Shown one piece after another: positions 35,631 to 45,337 of a DNA stretch of 64,000 nt. Every line of letters starts with the position of its first letter. The first letter of the stretch is position 1. Below the pieces are notes generated by a model. That model did not search any database, was not told the origin of the DNA, and saw nothing but the letters and a program-made list of their open reading frames with translations. A program made the translations under genes and the position numbers. This stretch comes from Caballeronia mineralivorans PML1(12) (GTDB taxonomy: Bacteria; Pseudomonadota; Gammaproteobacteria; Burkholderiales; Burkholderiaceae), in contig NZ_AEJF01000088.1 in assembly GCF_001028175.1 (NCBI RefSeq), forward strand, positions 1-64,000. The letters run 5' to 3'.

Positions 35631-37646
35631 TCAGGCAACAGTTGCATGCTCCACGTCGAGCAGTTGCGGATAACGCCGCAGAACGTCGGCATACAGTTCG
35701 TCGACAATTCCCGCGCCCGCAGTCATCGTCCCGGCGGCTTCCCGCGCGTCGAGCGCATCGAAGATCTTGTGCTTGAGGAAATGACGCCACACCACCGGCG
35801 CGCGAGCGAGGATGCCCGTCAACACGTCATAGCGCTCGCGCGTCCACTTCGCTTCATAGGCGTTGCGTTCTGCGCCATAGTCGAAGTGCGTAGCCACCGT
35901 CTGGTCCGAGATTCTTTTCGCCTCGACGCGCAATTCAGCCGTCCTCGCTGCGTCGATCGATCCATCGGCCAGCACGACGCCATACAGTTCACGCGCCTGA
36001 TCGACGGACAGGTAACCACGCCGTACATCCTCGACCACTTTCTGCGCGTCGCGTTCGTGCGGATGACCGTAGCCGCCGCCGCCGCACCCTTCGAGGCGGA
36101 TCACATCGCCGGGACCGCACATGACCAGGTCGGTCACGCCCAGGTCCTCCTCGCCCTCGCGGCCCGGATTGCGGGTGAAGCGCGAGACGGCGCCCGCCTT
36201 GCCACCCAGCACGCCCCACGACGCGAAGCGCGAGCGATCACGATTGCGCGCGGTCACCAGTGTGCCGGGCGAAAACACCCTGAACTCCATCACGGTTCCC
36301 AGCCCGCCGCGATATTTGCCAGCGCCCGCGCTGCCGGGCACGACGCCATACTTCGTGATGCGGATCGGCACTTCGGCTTCGTTGATCTCGACCGGGGTGT
36401 TACGCAGGAACGCCACGTTCGCGCCCGATGCGTCCGACCCGTCGCCCGAGATCATGCCACCCGCGCCGCCGCCCACCGGACCGATCGATGCGATCACGGT
36501 GCGGCCGCGACGGTCCACGGTCTTGACGTTGAGAATCGACATGCCGCCAGCCGGGCATGCCGGCAAACGTTCCGGGCATACCATCGAGAACGCGCCGAAC
36601 GTGACGTACTGCGCGACCTTCGCTGTCAGGCTGCGCATCCCGACAGCGGCCGGCGGAACGCAATTCATGATCGTGCCTTCAGGCATGATGCAGCGCGCCA
36701 CTTTCAGCATCCCGGCGTTGAGCAGCAGGTCGGGATTAAGCGAATACAGGATGTAGTTGAGCCCGACGAGCGCGAGGACGTGACGTTCCTTGCCGCCCGT
36801 GGGCATGTTCAGCGATGAATTCAGTTGTGGATCGCTGCCGGTGAAATCGAATACGAGCGAACCGTCCTTCACCGTCAGGGTCAGCGCGACACGCAGCGGC
36901 TTGCCGTTGACCGAATCCTCGTCGGCATATTCGGCGAAGAAATACTCGCCATCCGGCATGCTTCGCACGATGGTGCGCGCCTGCTCTTCCGAATATTCAA
37001 GCAGCGCGTCCATTCCAGCGCGAAACTGCTCGATCCCGAAGCGCTCGATAATTTCCAGCACGCGGCGCTCGCCGGTCATCAGCATCGCGATCTGGGCCTT
37101 CAGGTCACCGCGATTCTGCTCGGGCGCACGCACATTGATCGCCATGTGTTCGAGCAGCACCTCGTCCAACACGCCCGCGCGCACGATCTTGGTCGGTGCG
37201 AAACGAATCCCTTCCTGGTAGATCTCGGTCAACGTGCGCGACAGTGACGCCGGCACCGCGCCGCCCATGTCGGTGTTGTGAATATGGCCGCCGACATAGC
37301 AGACAATCTCGCCGTGGTAGAACACCGGCTTCCACATCATCACGTCGGGCGTGTGGGTCGCAACGTAGCCGCTGTACGCGTCGTTGGTCATGCAGATGTC
37401 GCCCGGTTCGTAGTGGCCGATCATGTCGATCACCGCACCGAAGTCGAGTCCCGGATACCACGTGGCGCCAAGCGTCTTCGGCGAGGCAAACGTGAGACCG
37501 CGGGTGTTCATCAGCGTGCAGGAGAAGTCTTCCGTTTCCTTCACGAAGGCGGAATGTGCGGTGCGCACAAGCGTATAGGCCATGCTTTCAGCGGCCGCAA
37601 CGCAGTAGTTCGCGAAGATCTGAAGGACGGATTTATCGAATGTCAT
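35631..37646 (-). CDS. hyuB: Hydantoinase B/oxoprolinase-type subunit
   Basis: The 671-residue protein (start 37646; a longer reading at 37673 is less likely) belongs to the HyuB family: YTLVRTAHSAFVKETEDFSCTLM, HTPDVMMWKPVFYHGEIVC, GGHIHNTDMGG, and a late KAGAVSRFTRNPGREG region. With HyuA it forms an ATP-dependent amidohydrolase that opens a cyclic amide such as N-methylhydantoin or 5-oxoproline; acetone-carboxylase-type relatives also exist. It follows HyuA by 23 bases. The substrate is unknown. Confidence 0.85.
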   Translation of the reverse strand: MTFDKSVLQIFANYCVAAAESMAYTLVRTAHSAFVKETEDFSCTLMNTRGLTFASPKTLGATWYPGLDFGAVIDMIGHYEPGDICMTNDAYSGYVATHTPDVMMWKPVFYHGEIVCYVGGHIHNTDMGGAVPASLSRTLTEIYQEGIRFAPTKIVRAGVLDEVLLEHMAINVRAPEQNRGDLKAQIAMLMTGERRVLEIIERFGIEQFRAGMDALLEYSEEQARTIVRSMPDGEYFFAEYADEDSVNGKPLRVALTLTVKDGSLVFDFTGSDPQLNSSLNMPTGGKERHVLALVGLNYILYSLNPDLLLNAGMLKVARCIMPEGTIMNCVPPAAVGMRSLTAKVAQYVTFGAFSMVCPERLPACPAGGMSILNVKTVDRRGRTVIASIGPVGGGAGGMISGDGSDASGANVAFLRNTPVEINEAEVPIRITKYGVVPGSAGAGKYRGGLGTVMEFRVFSPGTLVTARNRDRSRFASWGVLGGKAGAVSRFTRNPGREGEEDLGVTDLVMCGPGDVIRLEGCGGGGYGHPHERDAQKVVEDVRRGYLSVDQARELYGVVLADGSIDAARTAELRVEAKRISDQTVATHFDYGAERNAYEAKWTRERYDVLTGILARAPVVWRHFLKHKIFDALDAREAAGTMTAGAGIVDELYADVLRRYPQLLDVEHATVA

Positions 37647-37669
37647 GATGCGTTTCCAAGGTCGGCTAT

Positions 37670-39709
37670 TCAAACGGCTTCGAGAAAAAGATTGCCGTAT
37701 TCGTCCACGCGGGCATTGAAACCCGGCAGCACGCAGGTCGTGGTGTCGTCCTGGGCGACGATCGCGGGGCCGGGGAACTGATGCCCCGCCAGCAGCGCCG
37801 TCCGCCGGTAAAGCGGTACGCGACGCCAGGTGCCGTCGAGGTAAGCATCGATCTCCGACTCGGCTTCCGGCGCGCCCTCGCCCGCCGTTATCTTCGGCAA
37901 CTCGGGCTTCGGCGTGGGCGCGGTGATGACGAGCCTGAGCGCGACGACCTGGATCGCGGACTTGTCGTCGCTATGACCAAAGAGGCGTTCGTGCTCGCGA
38001 TGAAACGCTTGCGCAATCCCTTCAATGTCGCCATTGGCGATAGCTTCGGTGGTAATCGGAGTATCGATTTCGAACGACTGCCCGCGATACCGCATGTCGG
38101 CCGAAACCACGAGTTCGGCCGTTGCGTCCGTGCCGGTCTCGCGGATCACCCAAGCACGTGCATCGGCTTCGAGCCGCGCGAGGTCTTGCCCAAGCCGTTC
38201 AAGCGACGCACGGTCGAGCGGATAATAAGTCGTCCGCACGAAGTCGTTCTTCGTGTCTGCAATCAAACCACCCAGCGCGCTCAGCACCCCAGGCGTAGTC
38301 GGGACCAGCAGGTTGCGCACGTTCAGCGCACGTGCGAGGAAGCAGCCGAGCATGGGTCCCGCGCCGCCGAAGGGCATCAGCGAGAAGGTGCGCGGATCGA
38401 TGCCGAAGCGCGAGCTCAAACGGCTCACGCCTGCGTACATGCCGGAAATCGATACCTCGATAATGGCTGCCGCGGTCTTGTAGACGTCGAGTCCCAGGCG
38501 CTGCGCAAGCGGTTCGATCGCACGCAGCGACGCGTCGACATCCACCTTCACCGCGTTGTATCCGAGCGCCGCGCTGCCGAGCACGCCGATCGCGGCGAAT
38601 GCGTCGGTAATGGTCGGGCGGGTTCCCCCTCGACCGTAGCAAACCGGGCCTGGATTTGACCCGGCGCTTTCCGGTCCGACCTTGAGCACGCCGAACTCGT
38701 CGACCCAGGCGATCGAGCCGCCGCCGTCACCAATCGACGAAACGGAGACCGACGGAATATGGATCTGGAATTCGCCGATATATTCGCCCGTCGCATACTG
38801 CGGCTTGCCGTCCACGATCAATGCGATATCCGCCGTTGTCCCGCCGATATCGAGGCTCATGCAGTCCTTCACCTTGCAGAGCTTCGCGAGATACGCTGCG
38901 CCGATCACGCCCGACGCCGTGCCGGACAGGATCATCTGCACGCAGTTCTGCTTGCCGTTCTCGGCGCTCATCACGCCGCCGTTTGACTTGGTGACCTTGA
39001 GGTCCGCGCCGATACCGCTCTCGCCCAACGCCGCCTGCAATTGCGTGAGGTAGTTCGACACGCGCGGCTGCACATAACCGCCAATGGTCGCCGTCACCGT
39101 GCGTTCGTATTCGCGGATGATCGGCCAGACTTCATGCGAGCACGAAACGAACATACCCGGCATTGCGTGCTGGATGATCGCCTTCACTTGCTGCTCGTGC
39201 GCCGGGTTTCGATACGAATGCAGCAGCGATACCACCACACCCTCGCAGCCTGCCGCCTGCATGCCGCGCACCGCATCGAGCACGCTGGCTTCGTCGACGG
39301 GCGTTTCCTCGTCACCCTCCGCCGTCAGCCGCCCCACTACACCGAACACCCGGTCGCGCGGGATCAGCGGCGCTGGCCGGCTGGACATAAGGTGGTACAT
39401 GTCGGGGATCTTCAGGCGCGCGATGTCGAGCACGTCCTCGAAGTTGCGCGTGGTGATGAGGCCAAGCTTCAGCCCCTTGCGTTGCACCACCGCATTCACG
39501 CCGACCGTCGTGCCATGCGTGAAATAAACCACCTCGCGCGGCTCGATGCCGTAGCGTTCCCGCAGACCTTCCATTCCTGCGAGCACTTCGCTGCCCGGAC
39601 TGTCCGGACGCGAAAACACCTTCAAGGTCCGTATTGTTCGCGTCGCTTCGTCAAGCACCGCGAAGTCGGTGAACGAACCGCCAATATCCACTCCGATTCT
39701 CAAACCCAT
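37670..39709 (-). CDS. hyuA: Hydantoinase A/oxoprolinase-type subunit
   Basis: The 679-residue protein has the actin-like ATPase features of HyuA: MGLRIGVDIGGSFTDFAVLD (phosphate 1), THGTTVGVNAVVQR, SLDIGGTTADIALI (phosphate 2), and GGAGPMLGCFLA. The subunit binds and hydrolyses ATP during opening of a cyclic amide ring. It begins 78 bases after the potD gene's stop and is followed closely by hyuB. The pair could process a lactam or hydantoin formed by the neighbouring amine oxidases, which is an inference from position. Confidence 0.85.
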   Translation of the reverse strand: MGLRIGVDIGGSFTDFAVLDEATRTIRTLKVFSRPDSPGSEVLAGMEGLRERYGIEPREVVYFTHGTTVGVNAVVQRKGLKLGLITTRNFEDVLDIARLKIPDMYHLMSSRPAPLIPRDRVFGVVGRLTAEGDEETPVDEASVLDAVRGMQAAGCEGVVVSLLHSYRNPAHEQQVKAIIQHAMPGMFVSCSHEVWPIIREYERTVTATIGGYVQPRVSNYLTQLQAALGESGIGADLKVTKSNGGVMSAENGKQNCVQMILSGTASGVIGAAYLAKLCKVKDCMSLDIGGTTADIALIVDGKPQYATGEYIGEFQIHIPSVSVSSIGDGGGSIAWVDEFGVLKVGPESAGSNPGPVCYGRGGTRPTITDAFAAIGVLGSAALGYNAVKVDVDASLRAIEPLAQRLGLDVYKTAAAIIEVSISGMYAGVSRLSSRFGIDPRTFSLMPFGGAGPMLGCFLARALNVRNLLVPTTPGVLSALGGLIADTKNDFVRTTYYPLDRASLERLGQDLARLEADARAWVIRETGTDATAELVVSADMRYRGQSFEIDTPITTEAIANGDIEGIAQAFHREHERLFGHSDDKSAIQVVALRLVITAPTPKPELPKITAGEGAPEAESEIDAYLDGTWRRVPLYRRTALLAGHQFPGPAIVAQDDTTTCVLPGFNARVDEYGNLFLEAV

Positions 39710-39787
39710 TGCCTTGTCCTTGCCTGTCGAAAATGATGATGAATCTGGACACTCCGGCCGTCTTGAGGCACGCCGCCGCGAGGCCTG

Positions 39788-40819
39788 TCAGTGGCCGATC
39801 TGTTTGTTCCACTGTTCGATCCATTGCGGCGAATGCTCGGAGACCTGCTCGAACTCCACCCAGATCGATTTGTCTTTCGTGGCAATGCGAGGCGCCACGC
39901 GCGGGTCGTACTTCACATTGCGGTTCGATGCCGCGTATTGCATCGCGTTGACGAAACAGCTCTGGCCCTCGGCGGAAGCAAGTTCGTTCAGGAATTGCCG
40001 GCCGAGCGGCGAGCCGTTCTTCACCTTCTGCGCCATGTTCGGGAATGCCACCGAGCCCGGCGACGGACTGATGAAACCGATGTCGGAATTGTTCGCGTCA
40101 TGCTCGGCCCAGGCACGGCCGTCGTAGTACATCGCAATGTCGACGTCGCCGGAACGCATGGACATGAGCGGCGTGTTCGGGTCGCTGTAGAACGTCGCGT
40201 TGCCGCTCACCGACATGCGCTTGATCTGGTCGAGCGCCGGCTGGATGTTGGTGCTGGATCCGCCATAGACCTTCGTGAAGAGCGTGATCAGGCCGGGCGG
40301 CGTCGCGACATACGCAATGCCGGGCAACGCTGCCTGCCATTTTCCTGCCACGGTTCCATCGACGAATTCCTTCCACGTCTTCGGCGGATTTTTAACGGTC
40401 TTCGTGTTGTACATCAGGCCGAAATCGCCGAATGTAATGGGAAAGCCATAGCCCTTGCCGTAGGCCACGAGACGCGGATCGAGTTGTGCGACGTTCGGCA
40501 CATCCGCCGCTGTCACCGGGTCGAGCAAATTCAGAGAGATCGCCTTGTACGCAGCTTCAGGCGTACTGACGATTACATCGATGGGCGGCTTCGAAGGATT
40601 CGCCGCCACCTGGTTGACCCACTGCAGCGGGTTACCCAACACGACATCAACGGACTTCCCGGTCGCCTTCTCGAACGGCTGCACGAAGCAGGTGCGGTAC
40701 GCCTTTTCCCACGATCCGCCGAATGCGGTAACGGTCAGGTCGGCGGCGTGTGCGGATAGCGATAGCGCTGCTGTCAAAGCGAAAACAGCGCCTGAGGTGA
40801 AAATCCGGCTCGATCTCAT
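39788..40819 (-). CDS. Polyamine-type ABC transporter substrate-binding protein (PotD-like)
   Basis: The 343-residue protein starts at 40819 with GAGG upstream and has a cleavable signal peptide (MRSSRIFTSG, then a hydrophobic core, cleavage at AHA-ADLTV). The mature part has the SBP family opening TVTAFGGSWEKAYRTCFVQPFEKATG and a YNTKTVKNPPKTWKEF segment, as in spermidine/putrescine-type binding proteins. It delivers the solute to the permeases encoded just upstream. The gene is fourth in the transporter set; the ligand may be a polyamine or another amine. Confidence 0.85.
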   Translation of the reverse strand: MRSSRIFTSGAVFALTAALSLSAHAADLTVTAFGGSWEKAYRTCFVQPFEKATGKSVDVVLGNPLQWVNQVAANPSKPPIDVIVSTPEAAYKAISLNLLDPVTAADVPNVAQLDPRLVAYGKGYGFPITFGDFGLMYNTKTVKNPPKTWKEFVDGTVAGKWQAALPGIAYVATPPGLITLFTKVYGGSSTNIQPALDQIKRMSVSGNATFYSDPNTPLMSMRSGDVDIAMYYDGRAWAEHDANNSDIGFISPSPGSVAFPNMAQKVKNGSPLGRQFLNELASAEGQSCFVNAMQYAASNRNVKYDPRVAPRIATKDKSIWVEFEQVSEHSPQWIEQWNKQIGH

Positions 40820-40850
40820 GGGTGCCTCGTGGCAAGAAGTTAAGATAAGT

Positions 40851-41657
40851 TCATGCATTGAGCGCACGCAGTCCGTAGGTGCGTTCGACCACCAGCAGCA
40901 AACCGATAGCAATCAGCATCTGCACAGTGCTGATTGCGGCTATTGCCGGGTCGAGCTGGTTTTGCAGGTACGACAGCATCACGACCGGCAGCGTCGTTAC
41001 GTTCGCCGTGCCGAAGAAGTACGAGACCGGCAGGTTGTCGAGCGAGATCAGCACGGCGAACAGTGCGCCGGCGAATACGCCTGGACTGATGAGCGGCAGC
41101 GTCACGAAATAGAAACGCTGCCAGCGGTTCGCACCGAGCACAGCGGCGGCTTCCTCGAAGTTGATGCCGACGTTGCGATACACCGCGAGCACCGTGCGCA
41201 TCACATACGGCACCGAGATAACAGTGTGCGCGATCAGGAGCGCGGCAAACGACACGCCGATGCCCAGGCTCGAGAGGAAATAAAGCAGCGAAAAACCGAT
41301 GACCAAGGCGGGAATCGCGACCGGTGCAAGCAGGAAGGTCGTCAGCGCCGCGGCGAAGGCACTGCGGCTACGGCCAAGTGCAATGGCGGCGGGCACGGCC
41401 AGCAGGATCGCGACGAACGCCGAACTGAGCGCGAGATAGACGCTCGTCATCAGCGAATCGATGAACGGGCGATATTCGATCAGCCGCCGATACCAGCGCA
41501 ACGACACCCCGTGATAAGGCACCGTGATCGCGTTGCCGGCCGTGAACGACGCAGCTACGACCACGACGATCGGCGCGACGAGGAACGTGAAGAACAGGAG
41601 GTTATAGAGCGACAACGGCACGCGCGCGACGCCCGTCCTGCGCAGCAAGGCGATCAT
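40851..41657 (-). CDS. ABC transporter permease (PotC-like)
   Basis: The 268-residue membrane protein has six hydrophobic segments and the EAA loop EAAAVLGANRWQRFYFVTLPLISPG, typical of inner-membrane permeases for polyamine-type ABC importers. The ATG at 41657 overlaps the stop of the PotB-like gene (ATGA), so translation is coupled; the longer reading from 41705 lies wholly inside that gene. It is the second permease of the importer. Confidence 0.85.
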   Translation of the reverse strand: MIALLRRTGVARVPLSLYNLLFFTFLVAPIVVVVAASFTAGNAITVPYHGVSLRWYRRLIEYRPFIDSLMTSVYLALSSAFVAILLAVPAAIALGRSRSAFAAALTTFLLAPVAIPALVIGFSLLYFLSSLGIGVSFAALLIAHTVISVPYVMRTVLAVYRNVGINFEEAAAVLGANRWQRFYFVTLPLISPGVFAGALFAVLISLDNLPVSYFFGTANVTTLPVVMLSYLQNQLDPAIAAISTVQMLIAIGLLLVVERTYGLRALNA

Positions 41658-42538
41658 GACCGCGCTCCCCAGCCGCTCGCGAATCGCTGCTGCACGAAGA
41701 GGCAAACCAGCACGATGAAAAGCAGCAGGTTACCCATTGCCGCCGCGAAGCCGATATCCTGCGTCAGGCTGAACTGCTGGAAGATCAACACAGGCAGCGT
41801 CACAACCTGGCCACCGCCGAGCAGCAGCATCGTGACGAAACTGCCGTTGGTCAGCATGAACACGAGAATGCATCCGGTCACAATGCCTTCGATACTCAAG
41901 GGCAGCGTCACGTTGAGAAAGGTGCGTAGCGCTCCGGCGCCGAGGATGCGTGCTGATTCTTCAAGCCGCCGGTCCACGCCCTGCAACACCGGCGTAATCG
42001 AAAGCACCATGAACGGCACCATTACGTGGACCAGTCCCATGTAAACCGAGCCCGCGCTGTTCAGCACGTTCAGCGGCCGGTCGATCACATGCAGCGCCTG
42101 AAGGGCCTCGTTGACCATGCCGTGCCGCGCCAACAGGATGCGCCAGCCGAAGGTGCGCATGATGATCGACGTAAGCAGCGGTGCGACGAGGAGGAACAGC
42201 AGCACCGGACCGAAGCGGCCTGCACGCCGCACGAGGAAATACGCCACCGGGTAGCCCACGACTGCGCAAATCGCCGTGGTGACGAAGCTGACCTTCAGCG
42301 TATTGGCAATAACGCGAAGGTAATAAGGATCGCTGATCAGCTTCGTGTAGAAACGCAGGCTGACGGCGCCTCCTTCATGTGCGGGCGCCACACTGCGAAG
42401 CACGTTTTCCATCAGCGGCGCGAGGAAAAATACACACAGGAAGATGAGCGCGGGCACGTAGAGCAGGCTCGGACGCACACGCCGTTTCATGACCTTCGTC
42501 TCGACCCGCTGCGCTGCGAATGCGTTGACAGTCTGCAT
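41654..42538 (-). CDS. ABC transporter permease (PotB-like)
   Basis: The 294-residue inner-membrane protein has six transmembrane segments and the EAA-type loop EESARILGAGALRTFLNVTLPLSIEG. It pairs with the PotC-like protein to form the membrane channel of the importer. Its ATG directly follows the stop of the ATPase gene (TAAATG-type junction), and it overlaps the next permease gene by 4 bases. Confidence 0.85.
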   Translation of the reverse strand: MQTVNAFAAQRVETKVMKRRVRPSLLYVPALIFLCVFFLAPLMENVLRSVAPAHEGGAVSLRFYTKLISDPYYLRVIANTLKVSFVTTAICAVVGYPVAYFLVRRAGRFGPVLLFLLVAPLLTSIIMRTFGWRILLARHGMVNEALQALHVIDRPLNVLNSAGSVYMGLVHVMVPFMVLSITPVLQGVDRRLEESARILGAGALRTFLNVTLPLSIEGIVTGCILVFMLTNGSFVTMLLLGGGQVVTLPVLIFQQFSLTQDIGFAAAMGNLLLFIVLVCLFVQQRFASGWGARS

Positions 42539-43699
42539 TTACGCCGCCTTCGCCAAGGCCTGCCCGGTTTCGGATTCGAGCAGCACGGCGCTCTCGGCGT
42601 CGAAGGAAACAACCACGTTCGCGCCCGCGGGTCGCGCGCCGCCACCCGCGGAGGATGTCGCCATTTCGTACGCGTAGACCGGCCGCCCGAGCGCAGGGAC
42701 GTCGACCCGATACGCGTGGTGCGCACCGCGAAACACATGCTGCACGATATGGCCGTCGAAACGGACGTGATGTGATTGCGGCGCGTCGAGCACGACTTTC
42801 TCGGGGCGAATCGCAAATTCCGCATGCTCGCCGGAGAGCCTGACGTCGCGCACCGGAACCACGATTTCCGCCTTGCTCCAGTGCGGCCGGAGCTTCACGG
42901 CCCGCGCATGACGCCCGGTCACCTCGCACTCGATCACATTCGCCGTGCCCAAAAACTCCGCCACGAAACGCGTACGCGGCTGTTCGTAGACATCGCGCGG
43001 ACTGCCGGTCTGCAGGATGCGCCCGCGGTCCATCACGACCACGCGGTCGCTCATGGTCAGCGCTTCTTCCTGGTCATGCGTGACCATCACGCTCGTAATG
43101 CCCAGCTCGCTTTGTATCTGGCGAAGTTCGAACTGCATGCCTTCGCGCAGGTTCTTGTCGAGCGCGCCGAGCGGTTCGTCGAGAAGCAGCACGGACGGGT
43201 TTGTGATCAATGCCCGCGCCAAAGCTATCCGCTGCTGCTGACCGCCCGACAGTTGCGCAATGTTGCGCGCCTCTATGCCGGGCAGGCGGATCGTCTCGAG
43301 CATCTTCTTCACGCGCGCCGCGATCTCGCTCTTCGGCGTGCCTGCCATGCGCAACCCAAAGCCGATATTCGCGCCGACGCTCAGGTGTGGAAACAGGCTG
43401 TAGTTCTGGAACACCATGCCCAGGCCACGTTTGTCCGGAGGCAGGTTCGTGACGTCGCGACCGCCAATATTCACCGTTCCCGTATCGGGTTGATCGAATC
43501 CGGCGATCAGTCTCAGCGTGGTCGTCTTGCCGCAACCCGATGGCCCGAGCAACGCAAGGAGTTCGCCCGGATGCACGTCCAGCGTCATCGTCTCGAGCGC
43601 AGTGACTGCGCCGAAACGCTTGCTCACGCCATCGAGCAGCAAGCGCTCCGAGCGTTCGGCACTGTTTTGCAAAGATGATCTGAACGCTGTTTCCATCAT
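42539..43699 (-). CDS. ABC transporter ATP-binding protein (PotA-like)
   Basis: From the start at 43699 (tandem ATGs) the protein has 386 residues: Walker A GPSGCGKTTTLR, the Q-loop in VFQNYSLFPHLSV, the signature LSGGQQQR, Walker B VLLLDEPLGALD and the H-loop VTHDQEEAL, followed by a C-terminal TOBE-like domain. It powers the PotB/PotC/PotD-like importer. Upstream readings that begin at 43843 lie inside the DAO gene and lack signal; I reject them. It follows the DAO gene by 28 bases. Confidence 0.9.
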   Translation of the reverse strand: MMETAFRSSLQNSAERSERLLLDGVSKRFGAVTALETMTLDVHPGELLALLGPSGCGKTTTLRLIAGFDQPDTGTVNIGGRDVTNLPPDKRGLGMVFQNYSLFPHLSVGANIGFGLRMAGTPKSEIAARVKKMLETIRLPGIEARNIAQLSGGQQQRIALARALITNPSVLLLDEPLGALDKNLREGMQFELRQIQSELGITSVMVTHDQEEALTMSDRVVVMDRGRILQTGSPRDVYEQPRTRFVAEFLGTANVIECEVTGRHARAVKLRPHWSKAEIVVPVRDVRLSGEHAEFAIRPEKVVLDAPQSHHVRFDGHIVQHVFRGAHHAYRVDVPALGRPVYAYEMATSSAGGGARPAGANVVVSFDAESAVLLESETGQALAKAA

Positions 43700-43727
43700 G
43701 GAAGGTCCCCGGTTAAGAGCGTGCCGC

Positions 43728-45062
43728 TCAGGCGCGCTGCCTGCGTTTGTCGATGACATCGCGGATCTGGTAATAGCTCCCGAGCGCCGGCATGAACCAC
43801 GGCTTGCCGCGATAAAGCGCGTGCGTGACCATCGGCGTGCCATAGGCGCTGACCTCAGGCGCTTGTCCCTCCAGGATCAGGCGCGCGACCTTGTAGCCGA
43901 GATAGGTCATCATCACCACGCCGCTGCCATTGCAGCCGAGCGCGTAGTGAATGCCGTCGGCGGTGCGGCCCAGATGCGGCAGGAAGTCGAGGGTGAGCGC
44001 GACCGTGCCGCCCCAGCTGTACGCGACCTTGACGTCGGCCATCTGCGGAAACCGCTCCACCATTTGCGCATGCAGGATCGCGCCCGACCGGCGCCGGTCG
44101 AGGTTGTAGAAGCGCGCGCGGCCGCCGAAGAGGAAACGCTTTCCGTCCGGCGAATAGCGGTAGTAATTGACGACACGGCGCGTCTCCGAAATGCCGCGAC
44201 GCTTCGGTATCAACGACGCTTGCAAGTCGGCGGGAAGCTCTTCGGTCGCGATCTGATGCGACACGACAGGCACCACGCGACGCTTCAGATCGGGCATCGA
44301 TTCGCCCGTATAACCGTTGGTGCAGATCACCACGTGCCGGCTCGCGACCGTCCCCCGCGAGGTCTCGATGCGATACCCCGCCCCCGAACGCGCAATGCTC
44401 GTGACCGGGGCCTTGCTGCATACCGTAGCGCCCGCTCGGCGCGCGGCGGCGAGCAGGCCGGCAAACATCATCGATGGATGGACCTGACCCGCGCGTTCGA
44501 GCAACACACCGCCTGCGTAGATGTCACTTGCCAGTTCGTTGCGCAGTTCCTCGCGCGAAAGGATCCGTGCGCCCGCCGACGCATAGGCGTTCAGGTTGAC
44601 GATCCGTTTCTTCCACGCGGCCATGTGCGCGTCGGTCCACATCGCGTTGATGCGGCCAGCCTTCACATAGGAGCACTCGATTGCGTTAGCCCTGAGGATG
44701 TTTTCGAACACGCCATACGAAGCGGCTGCTTCGCGCAACAGCGCCTGCTGGCGTTGCTCCGATACAGCGTTGTCGAGCTTCTTGCCCGATGGCGCCTTAC
44801 CCACGTTCACCCCTCCCGACACCTGTCCGCCGCTGACCGTGCTCGCGCCGATGCCGGGGACATCGGCTTCGAGCACGGCCACGCTCAAGCCATGCTTCGC
44901 GAATTCGAGCGCACACGACAGCCCGGCATAGCCCGCGCCGACGATTGTCACGTCGACATCGCGCGGTATCTCGGACATCAGGTCGTTGTGCGGATGCCAA
45001 TCTTTCCACCAGTACGGGGTCTCGGTGAAATCGGAGGAAAACACTTGGCTGCGCGTCGGCAC
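43728..45062 (-). CDS. FAD-dependent amine oxidase of the DAO/PuuB type
   Basis: The 444-residue flavoprotein has a dinucleotide motif VTIVGAGYAGLSCALEFAKHG (about residues 38-58), SGGQVSGGVNVG, RFLFGGRARF and the C-terminal FAD loop YALGCNGSGVVMM. Relatives oxidise gamma-glutamylputrescine or other secondary or N-methyl amines. It is the first gene of the long minus-strand unit. Its promoter region carries the conserved IclR-type element. It is clearly homologous to the DAO at 32475-33752 but not identical; the two may act at different steps. Confidence 0.85.
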   Translation of the reverse strand: MPTRSQVFSSDFTETPYWWKDWHPHNDLMSEIPRDVDVTIVGAGYAGLSCALEFAKHGLSVAVLEADVPGIGASTVSGGQVSGGVNVGKAPSGKKLDNAVSEQRQQALLREAAASYGVFENILRANAIECSYVKAGRINAMWTDAHMAAWKKRIVNLNAYASAGARILSREELRNELASDIYAGGVLLERAGQVHPSMMFAGLLAAARRAGATVCSKAPVTSIARSGAGYRIETSRGTVASRHVVICTNGYTGESMPDLKRRVVPVVSHQIATEELPADLQASLIPKRRGISETRRVVNYYRYSPDGKRFLFGGRARFYNLDRRRSGAILHAQMVERFPQMADVKVAYSWGGTVALTLDFLPHLGRTADGIHYALGCNGSGVVMMTYLGYKVARLILEGQAPEVSAYGTPMVTHALYRGKPWFMPALGSYYQIRDVIDKRRQRA

Positions 45063-45105
45063 GATGGGGTCCTCGGTTGGGTCTGATGCGGTTCGAGCCT
45101 AATGT

Positions 45106-45180
45106 GTGCCACATTGCGGCACGTCGTTCCATAAACTCGTTGAAGCGCAAAGTATCACGCACATTTGTCGCGTGCAAGCA
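45106..45180 (-). promoter_or_regulatory. Conserved promoter/operator element A (DAO-transporter unit)
   Basis: On the minus strand this region has a -35-like TTGCAC (45177-45172) and a -10-like TACTTT (45154-45149) separated by exactly 17 bases. A 17-bp palindrome (GTGCC, 7 bases, GGCAC) lies at 45106-45122, downstream of the predicted start of transcription. The same elements in the same order occur at 47698-47769 upstream of the aldo/keto reductase gene. This is the best candidate for the operator of the adjacent IclR protein. The sigma-70 assignment is by eye. Confidence 0.6.
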
Positions 45181-45210
45181 GTCACAAAAATGGGGGATTT
45201 ACGTCGTTTC

Positions 45211-45245
45211 GTTTGCGCTGGGCGATTGAACAGCCAGCGCGAAAC
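45211..45245. terminator. Inverted repeat after the aminotransferase gene
   Basis: GCGCTGG (45215-45221) and CCAGCGC (45234-45240), extended by GTTT/GAAAC with one bulge, form a stem with a 12-base loop about 95 bases after the aminotransferase stop. It is a possible terminator for that minus-strand unit before the next promoter. Confidence 0.4.
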
Positions 45246-45337
45246 ACCACGCTCGCCAGGTTCGAGGGTGGTGAATCATGGGGGTGCGGCACGCCGATAG
45301 CGCGCGGTTCCCGCGTGTAGCTAAAGGTAGCGATGCA

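Noticed and set aside
40545..42044. A 499-codon plus-strand frame opposite the ABC permease genes
   Set aside because: Composition is His-, Arg- and Gln-rich with no family motif, while the minus strand gives well-formed permeases.
43699..43843. An N-terminal extension of the PotA-like ATPase by 48 residues
   Set aside because: The extension lies inside the DAO gene upstream and is not like family N termini. The tandem ATG at 43699/43696 is the natural start.
43518..45086. A 522-codon open frame on the plus strand opposite the DAO gene
   Set aside because: It is a mirror of the GC-rich DAO gene: Arg- and His-rich without domains or ribosome site. The opposite strand has a clear flavoprotein with all motifs.
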